Part shown: in pieces, positions 50,240 to 64,000 of the stretch
Position numbering within the stretch: position 1 is the stretch's first letter
Layout of the letters: each line of letters starts with the position of its first letter
From: Kryptolebias marmoratus
Lineage: Eukaryota; Chordata; Actinopteri; Cyprinodontiformes; Rivulidae
Assembly: GCF_001649575.2 (NCBI RefSeq)
Contig: NC_051450.1
Location: 13,111,878 to 13,175,877 of the forward strand
Length of the DNA: 64,000 nucleotides
Direction of reading: 5' to 3'
The notes under the pieces: model-generated
What the model saw: only the letters and a program-made list of their open reading frames with translations
What the model was told of the DNA's origin: nothing
Database searches by the model: none
Position numbers and translations under genes: made by a program

Positions 50240-50470
50240 TCATTTTTGTTTCCACTTCGATGCTCGGAGCGGCTCTGTTTGTGACTCCCCCAGACCCTGC
50301 GGGTGTTTCTCTGAACGCACCGAGTCCTCTGAGACGCGTGCGGTTTTAAACAGGGCGATGACGTCACAGCGGGTGTTGCGCCAAAAGCCGTCAGCCTGCC
50401 AGAAAGAGACCAGCCCCTCCGCGGGAGCGCGCACAGCCTGTGGACTCTCCTCAGCTTCAGTCAAGCAACT
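50240..50470. promoter_or_regulatory. CpG-rich patch with CRE, possible promoter
   Basis: This GC-rich, CpG-dense patch in AT-rich flanks contains a perfect TGACGTCA (50359-50366), TTGCGCCAAAA (E2F-like) and GCGGGAGCGCGC. On the minus side a good donor (CGGAG/GTAAAT, exon end 50005) lies 350 bases on, so a minus-strand transcript is possible. A weaker plus-strand donor (AAAG/GTTAGT) lies near 50,521. No protein is recognised. Confidence 0.35.
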
Positions 50471-51535
50471 CAGACAGTCAAAACTCTAACATAAGAACGA
50501 TTTTATGTCCTTAAGAGCAAAGGTTAGTATTTTGAAAAAGTTTTATTTAAAAATAGGACAAGATTTGCAAAGTTTTGACAGTTTATTGCGAATACATGAA
50601 TATCTTTTACAATTTTTTGTTTGACTTTACAGCCCTGTTAGAATTTATCCTGTAACTTTACCATACTGTAAATAAGACATAATGTACAAATATGAACATT
50701 AATATAAACTTTACCTGTATTTATAAACATAAACTCACATACTGATTTACTCATTTTATATTTTCAAAAATATAAGCACTGTTTTTCTACACTTTGCCTG
50801 ATATTATAATTAGTGATGCTATTTTTAAATATTTAAATACATTGTTCTGGTAACACAACAATCCTCAAGTCAGTTTTTATATAGAAGTTTATATTTTATA
50901 GTTTGTACTCTGTGTGATTCTTTGCGCCCCATAAAGAACCATAAAGGTTTATTTTCATTTTTTCATAGCCCGCCAATCCTCCTCAGACAGCATACTGTCT
51001 TTATGTTGATTACGGGAAATATATAAAAAAAACTGTTTATTTTTTTTGTCATACATGGTAATTATAACCATGAATGTGATTTGTTACTTGCTAAAAAAGT
51101 AAAACATTATGTTTTCTGTACCTCAGAAGATAAGAAATGCTGGTTTTCTACCTATAAAAGGTGAGTAAGGCTCCCGTCTTGGAAAAAAAGAAGTATTTTT
51201 GTGTTTAAATGACTTTATTTTACCCAAAAGGGTTATATTCTTCTATTTAATTAAACTTTATTTATATAGCACGTTTCTTTTAAACAGTTCAAAGCACAAC
51301 GTGAAAGCAAATAGGTAATACATTAGGACAATTTTAAATTAAAATAAAAGTCTTTCTGATTAAAGCACTGAAGGAATGGTAAAAAAATGATTAATTTACA
51401 AAAAAGTTACAAACTAGGTAAGATTAATAGGAAATGATAAAAGTACGTGAAACGAAAGCAGCATACAGACTAAATCAGGCACACAGAGGCAGTTAATAAT
51501 AACATTTTGGTGTTAAAAACAAACTCCTTTTAGTG

Positions 51536-61732
<10,197 letters not shown>

Positions 61733-62340
61733 GCTGAGAAGAGGAGGCCGAGTTGGAGTCCGAGACTGGAGGTTCTGTTAAAACGCACACTGTATAGAAA
61801 GCCATGCACCTCTGATTGTTCATCCAACAGTGTAAATAGTAACTTCTTCAAACCGTTTTACTTCAGCATCATCATCATCATCATATCAGTGGCCGTATTT
61901 AATTCTCATGCGCTTACCGGTAATTGAGGGAAAACGACACGAGAACTCCTCAGCAGCAGGTGACAAAGGGAGTGGTAGATGCCAAAAATCCGGAGTTCAT
62001 TTCACGTTATTTTATTAAAGATTAAGCAGTAAGATATTTTGGATTCAAACACCAGAGATGTTGTGAAACTTGTTGGGTTGTGCAATCGTATTTTCCATAC
62101 AATGTACAGATTCTTGCTGTTTTTAATGCGTTGTGTGTATTTGAGAGCTCGTAGGGGTTGGGAAACCCCTCGTCGTACCACCGCGTGTTAAAGACTTCAG
62201 TCATGATTGGTCACTTTCAGTGCAGTCTGGGAGTCTGAACTACTTTTTGTTCTGCCAAGCATTTTCCCCCTGTAGTATTCAGACTGTCGTATGTACTGTA
62301 TATACTGTATAGGCATTCTTATTTGCAAATAAATTGCTTT
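61733..62340 (+). other. ankh: ankh 3' UTR
   Basis: About 600 bases from the TGA to a canonical AATAAA at 62328-62333. An earlier ATTAAA (62014-62019) could give a shorter form. A CAT repeat lies at 61,863-61,884. No long open frame. Confidence 0.6.
62328..62333 (+). terminator. ankh: ankh poly(A) signal
   Basis: AATAAA in 'GCAAATAAATTGC', followed within 20 bases by a T-rich stretch and a TTA repeat (62,338-62,357). It is the best-placed signal after the ankh stop. Confidence 0.6.
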
Positions 62341-62514
62341 ATTATTATTATTATTAAGGTCTGACTCTTTAAATGCATTATAAACAAGGGCAAGAAGGGA
62401 GAATATTAATATATCTGCAAGTTGCAAAAAAGGGCAAAATATAGAATGGATTTGAAGGTTCAGACACTTCTATAAAATAAAAATAAAAAAAGTCAAACTG
62501 TTCCAAAACATGTT

Positions 62515-63850
62515 TTTATTCAAATGCCATTGAAAACTGATGGTGCAAGGACATTCCTGCAAATGTTGTAAGAAATGTCGTCACCTGTACCGGCTCTGGA
62601 ACTGGGGGCAAGATAAAGCCTCTCAGAGCAACAAAAAACATTCATTCTTATTGTGCATCATTTCTAAGGCAACACGGGGAACCAAGCGAGCCTTTTTTTT
62701 TTTGTTTCTAACTCGTGTGGCTGGTGGTCGAAGCTTCTGCCAGTTTTTGCAACAACATTGGCACGTTTTGGTTTTTTTTCCCCCCGTTCAGAACAGCTTG
62801 GTTAAAGGCAGCATGTTACTCAGTGAGTTCAACACAGACAGCAGGAAACACACACCACACAGACCGTTACAGACCACGCCTCTGACACAGAGGCTGCCAT
62901 TAATCCTTCAAGTCTTCTGATCATCATCAGGCCAAAGCTGCTGCTCAACCTGCTGAATCATTGAAACCTTCATTGATTAAATTCAGCCAAATTCTACTTA
63001 CATTTTACACATCTATTTCTTTAAATACATTTTTTTTTTACCATCAAAAACAACAAATTAGTACTCAAAATTCCAGTGTAAACATGATGCATCTCATCAT
63101 TGCTGCTTTTGGCTGCTTCATCATTTATTATTATTATTATTTTATTAATTTTTTTTTTTTTTTAAAGAGAACTGTAAAACAAAAGTTGAGGACTTTTTTT
63201 CCCTTCCTTTCTAAAGCATACATTGATACCCAGAAAACCAAATATATATACAAATAACCAGGTAGAAAACTCTATACAGTACAGTGAATACAAGAGCCTT
63301 GAAAAAACATCTTGTACCGGGTCTCAAATCAGCATATTTTAAATGTATTAAGATGACAGTCTGGGGATATATGCTTCTGTTTGCTTTAGTTTCATGTGTT
63401 GTTAAAACAAAAATGAAATCCAACTAGCAGAACCTGCACATATCACTTCTTTTTCAGATTTGTACCAACTAGTTCCAAGTATCAAAAACACTATCAGTGA
63501 ATGTTTAATTTCCCTGCTTTGGATGTGATTCATGAAACTATTTAAAGAGAAAAAAAAAACTTAAATAATGTGGCTCTTGTGAACTGGCACGTCTGCAGCT
63601 GCCGTTCAACAAAAAGTCTAAAAAAATCTACATCATTGGCTTCACACACACACAGCTTTATGGCATGTAAAAAAAAAAAAAAAATTCTGCTCAAACTATT
63701 TGCTTCTTAAACAAGATGACGAATAATATTGATTACTGTAAACCTGCAGAACAGTCATTTGTAATACTGCCAATAAAACGAAACTATCCATTTCATTCTA
63801 CGTCATCTCCATAAACCCAAACTAAAGATGCAAGATTTACCAGCCTAATG
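62515..63850 (-). other. probable 3' UTR of a convergent minus-strand gene
   Basis: The plus-strand TTTATT (62515-62520) reads AATAAA on the minus strand and lies only 180 bases from the ankh poly(A) signal. The following 1.3 kb has no coding exon but is non-repetitive apart from T- and A-runs, as in a long 3' UTR. In human, OTULIN and OTULINL lie next to ANKH and OTULIN converges on it (known synteny), so an otulin-type gene entering from the right is a reasonable guess only. Confidence 0.3.
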
Positions 63851-64000
63851 TACAGGTGCTGGTCATAAAATTAGAATATCATGAAAAAGTAGATTGATTT
63901 CAGTAATTCCATTTAAAAAGTGAAACTTGTATATTATATTCATACATTACATACAAACTCATATATTTCAAATGTTTATTTCGTTTAATTTTGATGATTA
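63850..64000 (+). mobile_element. common teleost dispersed repeat, cut by window end
   Basis: 'GTGCTGGTCATAAAATTAGA', 'TCAGTAATTCCATTTAAAAA' and 'CAAATGTTTATTTCGTTTAA' are successive blocks of a short interspersed DNA element I recognise as widespread in fish genomes. It has no coding capacity, and its right end lies outside the window. Confidence 0.65.

Larger units (their letters stand above)
45260..51535. other. myc-ankh intergenic region
   Basis: The 5' ends of myc and ankh face each other across about 6-7 kb. The region holds three CTCF-like motifs, a family-1 repeat copy (46,610-46,890), an AT dinucleotide run (45,833-45,850), a TATA/CpG patch (47,012-47,330) and a CpG patch with a CRE (50,240-50,470). 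No protein gene is recognised. The 50,500-51,530 part is plain AT-rich DNA. Confidence 0.6.

Overview
This window is vertebrate nuclear DNA, almost certainly from a teleost fish. It is AT-rich and intron-bearing, with several teleost-type dispersed repeats, and two recognisable genes whose exons translate to close matches of vertebrate MYC and ANKH. Two runs of N (base 90, and 44935-44959 inside a CT repeat) show it is a draft assembly.

Layout. Bases 1-41,580 are gene-poor and hold no recognisable protein gene. They carry two dispersed inverted-repeat (MITE-like) families, LINE 3' ends, a decayed LINE with reverse-transcriptase remnants, a mariner-like fragment, SINE-like repeats and microsatellites. 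A few minus-strand stretches look like isolated exons (near 3.0, 19.4 and 22.5 kb) but were not identified. At 41.59-41.8 kb a CpG-rich block with a consensus CRE and a minus-strand splice donor looks like the promoter and first exon of a transcript. It lies just downstream of myc in the same orientation, the position PVT1 holds in mammals.

Bases 42.3-45.3 kb hold a c-myc gene on the minus strand: a 5' UTR exon, two coding exons (443 aa) and a 3' UTR with a poly(A) signal. Its upstream region has a long CT/GA repeat, an E2F consensus and a GC box. The 7 kb between myc and the next gene contains CTCF-like motifs in divergent orientation (45731-45746 on minus; 49251-49266 and 50014-50029 on plus) and two further CpG-rich, promoter-like patches.

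Bases 51.5-62.35 kb hold a complete ankh gene (progressive ankylosis/ANKH membrane transporter) on the plus strand, with 12 coding exons and 499 aa. Intron 5 contains a 1.3 kb hAT-like transposon that keeps a short internally deleted transposase ORF and a nested tRNA-derived SINE. After the ankh poly(A) signal, the last 1.5 kb looks like the 3' end of a convergent minus-strand gene; by human synteny OTULIN/OTULINL is a guess. It ends in a common teleost dispersed repeat cut by the window edge.

The two genes are head to head and functionally unrelated: myc is a growth transcription factor and ankh exports pyrophosphate precursors and citrate. The main interest is therefore the regulatory layout around myc: a PVT1-like neighbour downstream, and a possible insulator separating it from ankh upstream.
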